From Luteimonas terricola (GTDB lineage Bacteria > Pseudomonadota > Gammaproteobacteria > Xanthomonadales > Xanthomonadaceae): a stretch of DNA of 64,000 bases. The notes under the pieces were generated by a model. It did no database searches. It was not told the origin of the DNA and saw only the letters and a list, made by a program, of their open reading frames with translations. Positions within the stretch are counted from its first letter, which is position 1; every line of letters begins with the position of its first letter. The position numbers and the translations under genes were made by a program. Of the stretch, positions 1 through 9,796 are shown in pieces. The stretch spans positions 248,001 through 312,000 of the forward strand of contig NZ_SJRX01000003.1 of NCBI RefSeq assembly GCF_004352845.1, read 5' to 3'.

Positions 1-601
1 CGGCGATCAGCGCGCAGGACAGGCTGTGGTGGCTGGCGCGCTCGGCGCCGACGAAGCCGTGCGAGTTCGCGTACACGCCAAGCGACGTGCCGGTGCCGAC
101 GCCGGCGCCGTCGGAATTGGTGATGCGGGCGTCGGCGTCGCGCCCGGCCTGCTCCGCGGCGAGCGCCAGCGAGACCGCATCCTGCGCGTCCAGCGCCCAC
201 GGGTGCCAGGCATCGAACTCGCGCAGGTCGCTCGCCATGAGCTCCGCGTCGGCGAGGCCGGCGGCGGCATCGTCCTCGGTGTGGCGGGCGATCGCGCAGG
301 CCTGCTCCACGGTGGCGGCCAGGCTGTCCTCGCGCAGGTCGGCGGTGCTGGCACTGCCCTTGCGCTGGCCGAAGTAGACGGTGACGGCGATGCCGCGGTC
401 GCGGGTGGACTCGACCGACTCGACCTCGCCCATGCGCACGTTCACCTCAAGGCCGTGGTCCTCGCTGCACGACACCTCGGCCTGGCTGGCGCCGGCGTCG
501 CGACAGCGGTCGAGCAGCTGGCCGGCGATGCCTTCCAGGCGTGCCAGGCGCTCGCGGCTGTCGTCGTGGATGGGGCTGGCGTCGGTGATGGCGGTGGTCA
601 A
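1..601 (-). CDS. pmbA: Metalloprotease PmbA/TldE, N-terminal part (cut by window edge)
   Basis: The minus-strand frame reads from a TTG at 601 to the window edge, giving about the first 200 residues of a family whose members are usually near 450. The N-terminal block (AEVSCSED..., ESTRDRGIAVTVYFGQRKGS) is typical of PmbA/TldE. TldD and TldE form a heterodimeric zinc protease that acts on small unfolded peptides such as modified antibiotic peptides and CcdA. In the family TldE is the partner without the HExxxH site; that site is present in TldD at 1304-2746. I chose the TTG because AAGGAT lies about 7 nt upstream and no ATG occurs before residue 50 or so. It is transcribed divergently from darP, with only 50 bp between the starts. 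The C-terminal half is not visible. Confidence 0.88.
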   Translation of the reverse strand, partial: MTTAITDASPIHDDSRERLARLEGIAGQLLDRCRDAGASQAEVSCSEDHGLEVNVRMGEVESVESTRDRGIAVTVYFGQRKGSASTADLREDSLAATVEQACAIARHTEDDAAAGLADAELMASDLREFDAWHPWALDAQDAVSLALAAEQAGRDADARITNSDGAGVGTGTSLGVYANSHGFVGAERASHHSLSCALIA

Positions 602-651
602 TGCCTTATCCTTCGGGTTCTTGAACGGGTTCAACGGGCGGCTGGAACGAC

Positions 652-1242
652 ATGCGCGGCAAGGACGAAGACACCGGCGACTTCCTCGGTCCCAGCCGCA
701 GCGCGCAGCGCCGCGAGGCGCTGGACGTGCTGGAGCTGGCGAAACTGCTGGTGGAGCTCGACCCGGGCCGGCTGGCGAAGCTCCCGCTGGGCGAGCACCT
801 GCTGCCGCACATCGCACAGGCGCGACGCATCAGCTCGAACATCGCGCGCAAGCGCGAGATCGCCTTCCTGGCCAAGCAGCTGCGCCGCGAAGACGACGAC
901 GCGCTCGACGCCCTGCGCGACGCGCTGGACGTGGACGGCGAAGCCGCGCGCCTGGACACCGCGCGCCTGCACCGTGCCGAGGCCTGGCGCGAACGCCTGC
1001 TGGGCGAGGACGCCGATGCCGCGCTGTCGGCGCTGCTCGACGAATTCCCCGGCGCCGACCGCCAGCGCATCCGCCAGCTGGCGCGGAACACATTGGCCGA
1101 GCGCAAGGCGAACAAGCCCCCACGCGCCTTCCGCGAGCTGTACCGCGAAGTCCGCGCCCTGCTGGATGCGGATGGCGCCGGGGGAAGCGGCCAGCCCGCC
1201 GGCGACGAAAGCGAAGACGGCCTCCTGCAGGAGCGGCTATAG
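652..1242 (+). CDS. darP: Ribosome-associated protein DarP (YjgA, DUF615)
   Basis: The 196-residue product matches the YjgA/DUF615 family in length and in the blocks SRSAQRREALDVLELAKLL, PHIAQARRISSNIARKREI and FLAKQLRREDDDALDALRDAL. Family members bind late 50S assembly intermediates and help mature the peptidyl-transferase centre (known for E. coli DarP). The protein is short, highly charged and mostly helical, with no signal peptide. It lies between pmbA (divergent) and tldD (convergent), a common gamma-proteobacterial arrangement. The last six residues (LLQERL) and the TAG stop are read out of the left arm of a REP-like palindrome at 1229-1290, so this C-terminus is probably repeat-derived and not under protein-level selection. 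Confidence 0.9.
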   Translation: MRGKDEDTGDFLGPSRSAQRREALDVLELAKLLVELDPGRLAKLPLGEHLLPHIAQARRISSNIARKREIAFLAKQLRREDDDALDALRDALDVDGEAARLDTARLHRAEAWRERLLGEDADAALSALLDEFPGADRQRIRQLARNTLAERKANKPPRAFRELYREVRALLDADGAGGSGQPAGDESEDGLLQERL

Positions 1243-1290
1243 CTGCCATTGCATTGCCGCATCGCCGGGATCGCGGCCATAGCCGCTCCC
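1229..1290. repeat. REP-like inverted repeat at the darP stop
   Basis: GGAGCGGCTAT (1230-1240) and ATAGCCGCTCCC (1279-1290) are complementary and enclose about 38 nt that include GGGATCGCGGCC. The motif GGAGCGGCTATGGCCGCG is a common extragenic palindrome type in Xanthomonadaceae genomes (recalled, not searched). It lies between the convergent genes darP and tldD and overlaps the last codons of darP. There is no T-run on either strand, so it is not a classic intrinsic terminator, though it could block 3' exonucleases. Confidence 0.75.
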
Positions 1291-1303
1291 ACAGCACGCG
1301 GGT

Positions 1304-2746
1304 TCACGCGCGCGTACCGCCGACGGTGATCCCATCGACCAGCAGCGAAGGCTGGCCGACGCCCACCGGCACGCTCTGCCCATCCTTGCCGCAGATCCCG
1401 ACGCCATCGTCGAGCGCCATGTCGTGGCCGACCATGCGCACCTTCTGCATCGTCTCCGGGCCGTTGCCGATCAGCGTCGCGCCCTTCACCGGCGCGGTCA
1501 CCTTGCCGTCCTCGATCAGGTAGGCCTCGGTGGCCGAGAACACGTACTTGCCGCTGGTGATGTCGACCTGGCCACCACCGAAGTTGACCGCGTACAGCCC
1601 CTTCTTCACCGAGCGGATCATGTCGGCGGGATCATCCTGCCCGGCGCGCATGTAGGTGTTGGTCATGCGCGGCATCACCAGGTGCGCGAAGGATTCGCGG
1701 CGGCCGTTGCCGGTCGGCGCCACGCCCATCAGCCGCGCGTTGAGCGTGTCCTGCATGTAACCGGTGAGCACGCCGTCCTCGATCAGCGTGGTGCACTGCG
1801 TCGGCGTGCCCTCGTCGTCGACGTTGAGCGAGCCGCGGCGGTTGTCCAGCGTGCCGTCGTCGACGATGGTGACGCCGGGCGCGGCGACGCGCTGGCCCAT
1901 GCGTCCGGCATAAGTGCTGGTGCCCTTGCGGTTGAAGTCGCCCTCCAGGCCGTGGCCCACGGCCTCGTGAAGCAGCACGCCGGGCCAGCCGCTGCCGAGC
2001 ACGACCGGCATCACGCCGGCCGGCGCGTCGATCGCCTCCAGGTTCACCAGCGCCTGGCGCAGTGCCTCGCGCGCGAAGTGCTCGGGGCGACCGTCGCCGA
2101 GCAGTTCGGCATAGGAATAGCGACCGCCGTAGCCGGCGTAACCGCTCTCGCGGCGCCCGCCCTGCTCCACGAGCACCTGCACGTTGAGCCGCACCAGCGG
2201 GCGCACGTCGCCGGCGACCACGCCGTCCGAGCGCGCCACGAAGATGGTGTCGACGCCGCCCGACAGGCTCACCATCACCTGCTTCACCCGCGGGTCGGCG
2301 GCGCGCAGCAGGCGGTCGACGCGGCGCAAGGCCTCGACCTTGGCGTCGTTGGCCATGCCGTCGATCGGGTCCTCGGCCGGGTACAGCGCGCGTGCACCGG
2401 CCGGCACCAGCGCCTGTACGCGGTGCTCGGCGCCGCTGCGCGCGATCGCCCTTGCGGAGCCGGCGGCGGCCAGCAGCGATTCGGCATCGATATCGTCGGC
2501 ATAAGCGAAGCCTGTCTTCTCGCCGCTGATCGCGCGCACGCCCACGCCCTGCTCGATCGAATGCGCACCGTCCTTGACGATCCCGTCCTCCACCGTCCAG
2601 CTCTCGCGCCGCGCGTGCTGGAAGTAGATGTCGCCGAAGTCGATGCCGGGCCCGAGCAGGGTCCCGAAGGCACGCTCCAGGCCGGCGCCGTCAAGGCCCG
2701 CAGGCAGCAGGAGGCGTGATTCGGCGATCTCGAGGGCTTGAGTCAT
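1304..2746 (-). CDS. tldD: Metalloprotease TldD
   Basis: The 480-residue product has the zinc motif of the TldD family, HEAVGH starting at residue 260 and followed by GLEGD. It is the catalytic partner of PmbA/TldE, whose gene starts 700 bp away. Other family blocks are [30 protein letters not shown] and the C-terminal [18 protein letters not shown]. The start ATG at 2746 gives the usual N-terminus. It is the last gene of the minus-strand series maf-rng-yhdP-tldD, 54 bp after yhdP, the same order as in E. coli. Function is assigned from family knowledge; no substrate can be read from context. Confidence 0.95.
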   Translation of the reverse strand: MTQALEIAESRLLLPAGLDGAGLERAFGTLLGPGIDFGDIYFQHARRESWTVEDGIVKDGAHSIEQGVGVRAISGEKTGFAYADDIDAESLLAAAGSARAIARSGAEHRVQALVPAGARALYPAEDPIDGMANDAKVEALRRVDRLLRAADPRVKQVMVSLSGGVDTIFVARSDGVVAGDVRPLVRLNVQVLVEQGGRRESGYAGYGGRYSYAELLGDGRPEHFAREALRQALVNLEAIDAPAGVMPVVLGSGWPGVLLHEAVGHGLEGDFNRKGTSTYAGRMGQRVAAPGVTIVDDGTLDNRRGSLNVDDEGTPTQCTTLIEDGVLTGYMQDTLNARLMGVAPTGNGRRESFAHLVMPRMTNTYMRAGQDDPADMIRSVKKGLYAVNFGGGQVDITSGKYVFSATEAYLIEDGKVTAPVKGATLIGNGPETMQKVRMVGHDMALDDGVGICGKDGQSVPVGVGQPSLLVDGITVGGTRA

Positions 2747-2800
2747 GGATGGTTCCGGCTGGACGTCGTTGCTTTCAAGGTGCGGGCGCGAACGCGCCGA

Positions 2801-5800
2801 TCAAGGCTGCGGCGCGGGATCGGCATCGATCGCCGGCCCGGGCGCAGGCTCCGGCACCGGATGATCCGGCGCGTTCGAGGGCGTGGCGGGCAGCGCGCGC
2901 CCTTCCACCGCCACCTTGGGATCCTTCCAGGGCCCGGTGACGTGATAGATGCGCGCGCCCATGCGGCCCAGGGGCTTCTCGAACACCGCATTGGCCACCG
3001 CGCCGACCGCCGCGCCGACCGGCCCGGCGGTGATCGCGCCGACGGCGGTGAGCAGGCCGCCGGTGCGCGGGAATACCTCGATCACCTGGTCGTAGGTCTG
3101 CGCGCGCATGTCGGCGCTGCCGCGGATGTGGATCTCGGCCGCTGCGCCGTCGATCACCAGGTCCTCGCCGTGCGCGAGGCCATCGGCAAAGCGCACCGTG
3201 CCGCCGATGCGGTTGAACACGAAGCCGCGCGAGAACAGGTCGCGGAAGTCCAGCATCAGCCGCCGCGGCAGTTCGGCCACGCTGAGCAGGCCGAGCACGC
3301 GGCCCGCGCCGGGCTCCACTTCGACCAGGCGCCCATCCTTCACCGTCAGCGCCAGGCTGCCCTCCAGGCTGCCGAGCGCGAAGCCGGCGGGCGAGCCTGG
3401 CCAGGCGCCCTCGAAGCGCGCGGTGCCCACGCCGCCGTCGATGCGGCCCGCCATCCCGAACCCGGCCAGCAGCGCGCCGAAGTCCTCGCTCTGCACCGCG
3501 ACCTGCATCCGCGTGCGCGCCTGCGCGCCGCGGCCGCTCCAGGCGCCGTCGACGTCGATCGACTGTCCCTTCGAGCGCAGTTGCAGCGATTCCACCTGCA
3601 GGCCCTCGGCCGTGGGCCGCGTGCGCAGCTCCATCCGGCCCAGCGGCGCCTCGGCGACGCGCAGGTCCTCGACCACGATCGACAGTGGCGGGATGGCGGC
3701 AGGATCGATGTCCGCATCGGCCGGGGCGGCTTCAGCCGCCTCGGGAGCCTGCAGGGCGGCGGTGCCGTTTGCCGCATCCGCAGCTCCGCCAGCGCCGCTG
3801 CCAGCCCGGGCGCGAGCGCTGCGCCAGTACAGGCGCTGCAGCTGCGCCGAAAGCATTGCACCGTCACCGCGGGGGATCTCGACGCTGCCGGCCAGGGCCT
3901 CGCCATCCAGCCGCACATGGGTCGCCCCGCGCTCCTGCAGGGCGACGATGCGGGTTTCGGGAAACGCGGCGCCCAGCAGTTGCAGCCGGCCCGCGACGAG
4001 GTCGATGCCGCGCAGCGCCAGGCCATCGGCATCGCCCTGCGCATCGCCGGCGAACATCCCGGCCCATTCCATCGCGTCGAGCTCCGGCGTACGGCCGGTG
4101 ATGCGGATGCCCGACTCCGGAGGCGCCGCGTCGACGCGGTCGCCGCCCAGCACCGCGAGCACGCCGGTGCGTCCGCCGCGGCTGCGGGCGCGCAGCGCAA
4201 CGCGCTCGCCGAGCACCACGTCGATGTCGTCCTCGCCCATCGGCAGCTTGAGATCGATGCGCGCCGCCAGCGGCTCCGCGGCCGGCTTGCCCAGCGGCGC
4301 CGGCAGCGACAAGCGGGTGCCGACCAGGTCCGAGCGCAACTGCAGGCGTCCGCCGGCGCCGTCGCTGCCCGCGTCTTCGGGCAGGGCCAGCGCCAGGGTC
4401 CACGCCGACCGGCCGTGCAGGCGCGTGCCCAGCCAGGCCAGCTCCGGTGCGCGCGCGGCGAGTTCCGAAGACGCAAGGCTGGCCTCGAGATCGGCTTCAA
4501 AGGCCATGCCACGGCCCTGCACGTGCCCATCGCCCGCGCGCAGCGACAGGCGCCCAGGCTGTCCGTCCCGGCGTACGCGGAGGCCGTCGGCGCTGAAACC
4601 GCCCTGGTCGTAGCCGGCCTCGCCATGGACATCGTCGAACGCAAGCGACCAGCGTGACTCTTCCAGGCGCGCGCCCGCAAGCGCGACCCCGCCGGCCACG
4701 CGCAGGCCACCCCCGGCGGCGCGGTCACCACCCAGGGGCAGCACCATCCCGAAGGTGGCGCGCATCGGCCCCGAGGCCGACAGCGCGTCGAGCATGTCCT
4801 CGCGCCCCTCGCGCAGCGGGCTGCCGCGCAGCAGGGCCAGGACGGGCGCGGCGTCGGTCGCGAACGCGGCGTCGACCCGCAGCCATGCGTCGCCGAAGTC
4901 GGTGATCCCCGCGCGCAGCGAACGCACAGGCACGTCGCCCAGGCGCGCAGTGCCTTCGACGGTGAAACCGTTGGCGATGAAATCGATGCGGCCGGCGATC
5001 CCTTCGGCCGCCGGCCATCCGGGATCGAAGCGCACCACGGCGTCCTCGAGCCGGGCGCTGGCGTGGAACAGCCCGGCGCCCGCGCTGTCGCCCACGGCTG
5101 CGAACGGCCAGTCGTCGAGGTCCCCGGAAACAACCGCGCGGCCCTCCAGCACGCGGCCATCGACCAGCGCCGAATCCAGCCACTCAACCGCTGCATCGGG
5201 CATCATGTGGCGGATCCAGAAGCGCCTGGCCACCGGCACGCGGGCTTCATCGACCTCGGCCACCAGGTCGATCCCGGGCCGGGTGCCATCGCCCGGGAAC
5301 ACCATGCCCCCGCGAACCTCGGCGCCGTAGCCCTGGCCGTCGATGCGCAGGGCGGGCGTGCGCACCTGCCAGCCATCACCGTCGCGCCAGGCCACCAGCT
5401 CGCCGCGCAGCCGCAGGTCGTGCGCCGGCGGGCCGAAGCCCATGGGCCAGTCGATGCTGGCCACCGCGTCGGGATCGGGCGTGAACACCAGCGCGGACGC
5501 GTCCCCACGGATGCTGCCCGAGAGTCCGGCCAGTCCCGGCGCCCCGCCCTGCACGTCGAACCCGAAGCCCTCCACCCTGGCGCTCGCGCGCAGCGCGCCA
5601 TCTGCGGCACCCGCGATTTCCACGTCGTGCAGCACCCCCGCGGGACGCGCTTCACGCAGCCAGCCGGCAAGCCCCTCGGGCATGGCCGGCGCCAGCGACG
5701 CCAGCGCCAGCAGCGCGCCGGCATCGATGCGTTCGGCCACCAGTGCGCGGCGCGCGCCGCCCGCCACGAGCAGGCCATCCAGCGACTGCGCGGCCGTTCC

Positions 5801-6748
5801 AGCGCCCAGGCGCAAGCGTGGCGCGTCGAAGCGCCAGCCGCCGTCCACCGCCGCCCAGCGCGCATCGAGGCCGAGTTCGCCGATGTCGACGTCGCGGGCG
5901 CCGGACGCCTCGCCGCCATCGCTGCGCAGGCGCAGGCCCTCCAGCTCGCCGCGCACGACCAGCGAGTCGATGCGGTAGCCGCGCAGGTCCGCCCAGGCCT
6001 GCAGCCTCCCCGATCCCGCCACCGGACCGATGCCGCCCGCCTGCAGCTCCGACCAGGCCGACAGATCGGCGCGGCGCAGCGCCAGCCAGGCACGGGCGTC
6101 GCCGCTGGCACGATCCAGCTCGGCGGTGATGTCCAGCGGTGAAGCACCCGGCACCATCCAGGCCCGCGCGGCGGCACGCACCTGGTTGCCGTCCACGCGC
6201 AGGCGCACGTGAACCTCCTCCAGCCGCACCTCGATACCGAGCCCCGGCGCATCCACCACCAGCACGCCATCGACCACCTGCAGCTCGCCCAGGCCCTCGA
6301 GCGCGGCGAAGGGATCGCCGTCGGCCTGTGTATCGCCCGGAAGCCCCCGCACCTGCCAGCGGCCGTCGTCGCTGCGTTCAAGCGTCAGCTCGAGGCCGCG
6401 CAGGCGCAGCTCGGTGAACGAGCGTCCCGGCAGCAGCCCCGCGTACTGCGCGACCAGCACCTCGGCCGCGCCGATGGGAATGACATCGGCACCCTCGCCG
6501 ATGCGCAGGCCGTCCAGGCGCAGCAGCGGCCCGCGCCGCGTCCATTCGGTCTCCAGCCTGTCGAACGACACCGGCCGCCCGGCGCGCGCGCCCAGCCACT
6601 CGGCGATGCGGTCGGGATGGCGCTCGGCCAGTGGCAGCAGCTGGCTGGTGATGCCCGCGCCCAGCGCCATCACCACCAGGCCGATGGCGATCGCGTACCA
6701 GGCGCCGCGCCGCGCGCGACGCAGGCCGCGGCGCAGCGGACCGGCCAT
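2801..6748 (-). CDS. yhdP: YhdP family AsmA-like envelope lipid transport protein
   Basis: The 1315-residue protein has one N-terminal membrane anchor at about residues 17-38, after an Arg-rich start, then a long periplasmic region of AsmA/TamB type repeated beta structure. YhdP, TamB and YdbH are bridge-like proteins that carry phospholipid to the outer membrane (known in E. coli). The C-terminus carries the conserved run ending in GAVANAVFEKPLGRMGARIYHVTG, then a Pro/Ala-rich tail. Length fits the family (about 1250-1300). It starts 27 bp after the rng stop and lies upstream of tldD, the normal operon order. No frameshift is seen across almost 4 kb. Confidence 0.92.
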   Translation of the reverse strand: MAGPLRRGLRRARRGAWYAIAIGLVVMALGAGITSQLLPLAERHPDRIAEWLGARAGRPVSFDRLETEWTRRGPLLRLDGLRIGEGADVIPIGAAEVLVAQYAGLLPGRSFTELRLRGLELTLERSDDGRWQVRGLPGDTQADGDPFAALEGLGELQVVDGVLVVDAPGLGIEVRLEEVHVRLRVDGNQVRAAARAWMVPGASPLDITAELDRASGDARAWLALRRADLSAWSELQAGGIGPVAGSGRLQAWADLRGYRIDSLVVRGELEGLRLRSDGGEASGARDVDIGELGLDARWAAVDGGWRFDAPRLRLGAGTAAQSLDGLLVAGGARRALVAERIDAGALLALASLAPAMPEGLAGWLREARPAGVLHDVEIAGAADGALRASARVEGFGFDVQGGAPGLAGLSGSIRGDASALVFTPDPDAVASIDWPMGFGPPAHDLRLRGELVAWRDGDGWQVRTPALRIDGQGYGAEVRGGMVFPGDGTRPGIDLVAEVDEARVPVARRFWIRHMMPDAAVEWLDSALVDGRVLEGRAVVSGDLDDWPFAAVGDSAGAGLFHASARLEDAVVRFDPGWPAAEGIAGRIDFIANGFTVEGTARLGDVPVRSLRAGITDFGDAWLRVDAAFATDAAPVLALLRGSPLREGREDMLDALSASGPMRATFGMVLPLGGDRAAGGGLRVAGGVALAGARLEESRWSLAFDDVHGEAGYDQGGFSADGLRVRRDGQPGRLSLRAGDGHVQGRGMAFEADLEASLASSELAARAPELAWLGTRLHGRSAWTLALALPEDAGSDGAGGRLQLRSDLVGTRLSLPAPLGKPAAEPLAARIDLKLPMGEDDIDVVLGERVALRARSRGGRTGVLAVLGGDRVDAAPPESGIRITGRTPELDAMEWAGMFAGDAQGDADGLALRGIDLVAGRLQLLGAAFPETRIVALQERGATHVRLDGEALAGSVEIPRGDGAMLSAQLQRLYWRSARARAGSGAGGAADAANGTAALQAPEAAEAAPADADIDPAAIPPLSIVVEDLRVAEAPLGRMELRTRPTAEGLQVESLQLRSKGQSIDVDGAWSGRGAQARTRMQVAVQSEDFGALLAGFGMAGRIDGGVGTARFEGAWPGSPAGFALGSLEGSLALTVKDGRLVEVEPGAGRVLGLLSVAELPRRLMLDFRDLFSRGFVFNRIGGTVRFADGLAHGEDLVIDGAAAEIHIRGSADMRAQTYDQVIEVFPRTGGLLTAVGAITAGPVGAAVGAVANAVFEKPLGRMGARIYHVTGPWKDPKVAVEGRALPATPSNAPDHPVPEPAPGPAIDADPAPQP

Positions 6749-6775
6749 CAGCGGCCCGCGCGCCGTGCGCAGAGG

Positions 6776-8275
6776 TCAGAGCAGGACGACATCGAACTGC
6801 TCCTGCAGGTATTGCTCGTCGGCCTGGAAGCGGATGCTCTTGCCGAGGAACTCCTCGAGCTCGGCCACCGCCGCCGACTCTTCCTCGGTGATCCGCGCCA
6901 CCACCTTGGGCGAGGCGATCACCAGCAGGCGCTCGGCGTCGAACTGGCGCACCGCGCGCACGATCTCGCGGAACACCTCGTAGGTCACGGTCTCCGTGGT
7001 CTTGAGCATGCCGCGGCCACCGCATTCGTGGCAGGTCTCGCTCAGCTGGCGCTCGAGGCTTTCGACGGTGCGCTTGCGCGTCATCTCCACCAGGCCCAGC
7101 GGCGAGAAGTCGTAGACCGTGGTCTTGGCGTGGTCGCGCAGCAGCGACTTCTCCAGCGTCCGCAGCACCTGGCGGCGGTGCTCGGGGTCGGTCATGTCGA
7201 TGAAGTCGATGATGATGATGCCGCCGAGGTTGCGCAGGCGCAGCTGCCGCGCAACCGCCTGCGCGGCTTCCAGGTTCGTGCGGTACACCGTCTCCTCGAG
7301 GTTGCGCTGGCCGAGGAAGGAGCCGGTGTTGACGTCGACCGTGGTCATCGCCTCGGTCTGGTCGATCACCAGGTAGCCGCCGGACTTCAGCGGCACTTCC
7401 TTGTCCAGCGCGCGGCCGATCTCGTCCTCGACGCCGTAGAGATCGAACACCGGGCGGGCGCCGCTGTAGTGCTCGATGCGCTCGTCCAGGCCAGGCATGT
7501 ACTGCGCGGCAAAGGCGCGCAGCCGATCGCAGGTCTCGCGCGAATCGACCTTGACCTTCTCCACGTCGCGGCGCATCAGGTCGCGCACCGCGCGCATCGG
7601 CAGCGTCAGGTCTTCATAGACGCAGGCGCCCACGCGCGCATCGGCAACGCTGCGCTCGACCAGCGCCCACGCGCGCGCCAGGTAGGCGACGTCTTCGGCC
7701 AGCGCCTCTTCCGGCTGGCCTTCCGCGTTTGTGCGCACGATGTAGCCGTGGCCGCCGGCCAGCGCGAGCGCGCCGACCTGTGACTTCAGCCGCGCGCGTT
7801 CGACGTCGTCCTCGATCCGCGCCGACACTCCGATCACCCGCGACTGCGGCAGCAGCACCAGGTAGCGCGAAGGAATGCTGATCTGGGTGGTCAGTCGCGC
7901 GCCCTTGCCGCCGATCGGATCCTTCACCACCTGCACCACGACCTCCTGCCCGTCGCGCAGGAGCTCGCTGATCGGCGGCGTCGGCTGCGGCGCGCCCTGC
8001 GCGGGTCCGGTGCCCGGATCTTCGACGGTGAGGTCCTCGGCACGCCCGGGGCGCAGCACGTCGTTGGCATGCAGGAAGGCCGCACGCTCCAGGCCGATGT
8101 CGACGAAAGCCGCCTGCATGCCGGGCATCACCCGCTGCACGCGGCCCTTGTAGATGTTGCCGACCACGCCCCGGCGCCAGCCGCGCTCGATGTGCAGCTC
8201 CTGGAGCATGCCGTTCTCGACCACGGCCACGCGGGTCTCGCGCGGGGTGACGTTGACCAGGATCTCCTCGCTCAT
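6776..8275 (-). CDS. rng: Ribonuclease G
   Basis: The 499-residue product is an RNase E/G family endonuclease of RNase G length, with an S1 domain near residues 38-130 and no long C-terminal scaffold. The two metal-binding aspartates of the family are visible in TVDVNTG (D314) and IIIDFIDM (D357). A CxxC zinc link (C415, C418, in CHECGGRG) is also present. RNase G matures the 5' end of 16S rRNA and cuts some mRNAs. Its ATG overlaps the TGA of maf (ATGA at 8275-8272), so translation is probably coupled. The upstream maf and downstream yhdP match the E. coli order. Confidence 0.96.
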   Translation of the reverse strand: MSEEILVNVTPRETRVAVVENGMLQELHIERGWRRGVVGNIYKGRVQRVMPGMQAAFVDIGLERAAFLHANDVLRPGRAEDLTVEDPGTGPAQGAPQPTPPISELLRDGQEVVVQVVKDPIGGKGARLTTQISIPSRYLVLLPQSRVIGVSARIEDDVERARLKSQVGALALAGGHGYIVRTNAEGQPEEALAEDVAYLARAWALVERSVADARVGACVYEDLTLPMRAVRDLMRRDVEKVKVDSRETCDRLRAFAAQYMPGLDERIEHYSGARPVFDLYGVEDEIGRALDKEVPLKSGGYLVIDQTEAMTTVDVNTGSFLGQRNLEETVYRTNLEAAQAVARQLRLRNLGGIIIIDFIDMTDPEHRRQVLRTLEKSLLRDHAKTTVYDFSPLGLVEMTRKRTVESLERQLSETCHECGGRGMLKTTETVTYEVFREIVRAVRQFDAERLLVIASPKVVARITEEESAAVAELEEFLGKSIRFQADEQYLQEQFDVVLL

Positions 8276-8868
8276 GCGCCGCCGTCCGCACGCGGCGTGC
8301 GCGCATGGATCCCGAACTCGCGCAGCAGCGACGCGGTCTCGTGCAGGGGCAGGCCCATCACGCCCGAATAGCTGCCCGCAAGGCGGGTGACGAACCGTTC
8401 GGCGCCGCCCTGGATGGCGTAGGCGCCTGCGCGGCCCATCGGCTCTCCGCTGGCGGCGTAGTCGGCGATATCGGCGTCGGACAGCGCGGCGAAGGCGACT
8501 TCGCTTGCGACCAGCACGCGCGCCTCGCGACCCGCGGACACCAGCGACACCGCGGTCAGCACGCGGTGCGTGCGCCCGGACAGCCGGCGCAGCATCGCCT
8601 CGGCCTCCGCGGCGTCGGCCGGCTTGCCGAAGACCTCGTCATCGAGCACCACTTCGGTATCGGAGCCCAGCACCACCGCGCCCGACACCGCGACCACGCG
8701 CAGCAGCCCGGCGCCGGCCTTCTCGCGGGCGACCCGGGCAACGTAGTCTTCCGGCGATTCTCCGGGCGCGCGCTGTTCGGGGACGTCGACTTCGAGAATG
8801 CCGAAGTCGAGTCCGAGGCGTGCCAGCAGCTCGCGCCGGCGCGGCGATTTCGAGGCAAGGTGGAGCAT
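8272..8868 (-). CDS. maf: Maf family nucleotide pyrophosphatase (YhdE type)
   Basis: A 198-residue protein opens with the Maf signature SKSPRRREL and has GSDTEV with the conserved acidic residue. YhdE-type Maf proteins hydrolyse dTTP, UTP and modified nucleotides to the monophosphate; they were first named as septum formation inhibitors. I placed the start at 8868 ([11 protein letters not shown]), because the family begins just before the SxSPRR motif. An in-frame ATG at 8919 would add 17 unconserved residues. The stop overlaps the rng start by 4 nt. It is the first gene of the maf-rng-yhdP-tldD series and diverges from the SIMPL gene at 8991. Confidence 0.93.
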   Translation of the reverse strand: MLHLASKSPRRRELLARLGLDFGILEVDVPEQRAPGESPEDYVARVAREKAGAGLLRVVAVSGAVVLGSDTEVVLDDEVFGKPADAAEAEAMLRRLSGRTHRVLTAVSLVSAGREARVLVASEVAFAALSDADIADYAASGEPMGRAGAYAIQGGAERFVTRLAGSYSGVMGLPLHETASLLREFGIHARTPRADGGA

Positions 8869-8990
8869 GGCGAAAGGATACCGTGCCGGCGGCGCCCCGA
8901 TCCGCGTGCCCGGTCGCAACCCCGTTCCGGCTCACGACCCGTTCACTCCCCCGGACCAACCCTTGCCCCTGTCCCTTTCCGGAGACCAAC

Positions 8991-9722
8991 ATGTCCCACA
9001 CCACCAAGTCCATTGCCTTCGCCTTCGCCCTCGCCCTCGGGAGCCTTGCCATGAGCGCCGCCGCGCAGACCCCCGCCTCCACCCAGGTCGCCAGCGACGG
9101 CACCCTGCTCTCGGTGTCCGCCCGCGGCGAAGCCAGCCGCGCGCCCGACATCGCGACCGCATCGGCCGGCGTGGTGACCCAGGCCGCCGACGCCAACGCC
9201 GCGATGCGCGAAAACGCCGCGCAGATGACGCGGGTGATGACCGCGATCCGCGCGGCCGGCGTCGCCGAAAGGGACATCCAGACCACCGGCATCAACATCC
9301 ATCCCAGCTATCGCCACGTCGAGAACGAGGAACCGCGGATCTCCGGCTACAACGCCAGCAACACGGTCAGCCTGAAAGTGCGCGACATCGCCAAGCTGGG
9401 TGAAGTGCTCGACGCGCTGGTCGCCAGCGGCGCCAACAACGTCAGCGGCCCGAGCTTCGGCATCGACCAGCCCGACGCCGTCTACGACGAGGCCCGCCGC
9501 AAGGCGCTGGACCAGGCCCGCGCACGCGCCGACATGTACGCCGAGGCCCTGGGCCTGCAGGTGCGCCGCATCGTAAGCATCAGCGAGGGCGGCGGCATGC
9601 AGCAGCCGCGGCCGATGTTCGCCATGCGCGCGATGGCCATGGATTCGGAGTCGACCCCGGTGGCCGCGGGCGAGAACACGCTTGAAGCGAACCTCGAGGT
9701 AGTGTTCGAACTGGGACGCTGA
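8991..9722 (+). CDS. SIMPL (DUF541) domain periplasmic protein
   Basis: The 243-residue protein has a signal peptide (about residues 1-24, ending SAAAQ) and a SIMPL/DUF541 domain with VSARGEASRAPDIATASAGV near the start and a long alpha/beta core. Family members, including E. coli YggE and Brucella BP26, are periplasmic or outer-membrane-associated oligomers linked to oxidative stress; the molecular role is unsettled. GGAG lies 7 nt before the ATG at 8991, which decides the start against much longer upstream frames. It is followed after 74 bp by a TonB-like gene on the same strand, so the two may share a transcript. A generic DUF541 annotation is safer than a named function. Confidence 0.88.
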   Translation: MSHTTKSIAFAFALALGSLAMSAAAQTPASTQVASDGTLLSVSARGEASRAPDIATASAGVVTQAADANAAMRENAAQMTRVMTAIRAAGVAERDIQTTGINIHPSYRHVENEEPRISGYNASNTVSLKVRDIAKLGEVLDALVASGANNVSGPSFGIDQPDAVYDEARRKALDQARARADMYAEALGLQVRRIVSISEGGGMQQPRPMFAMRAMAMDSESTPVAAGENTLEANLEVVFELGR

Positions 9723-9796
9723 CAACCCCGCGGCCGCCGGTCGCGCGTTGGCGTCCATGCACCCGGCACCGCGCCGGTACAACGAGGAGGTGGTCC

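Noticed and set aside
26..1282. Long open frames opposite or offset to real genes, for example 26-1282 (+), 2738-4657 (+), 13159-15582 (-, upstream of lptE), 23689-26223 (-) and 52813-55827 (-)
   Set aside because: They are antisense or frame-shifted shadows of recognisable genes, with Arg/Ala/Pro/His-rich low-complexity translations expected in very GC-rich DNA and no family motifs.
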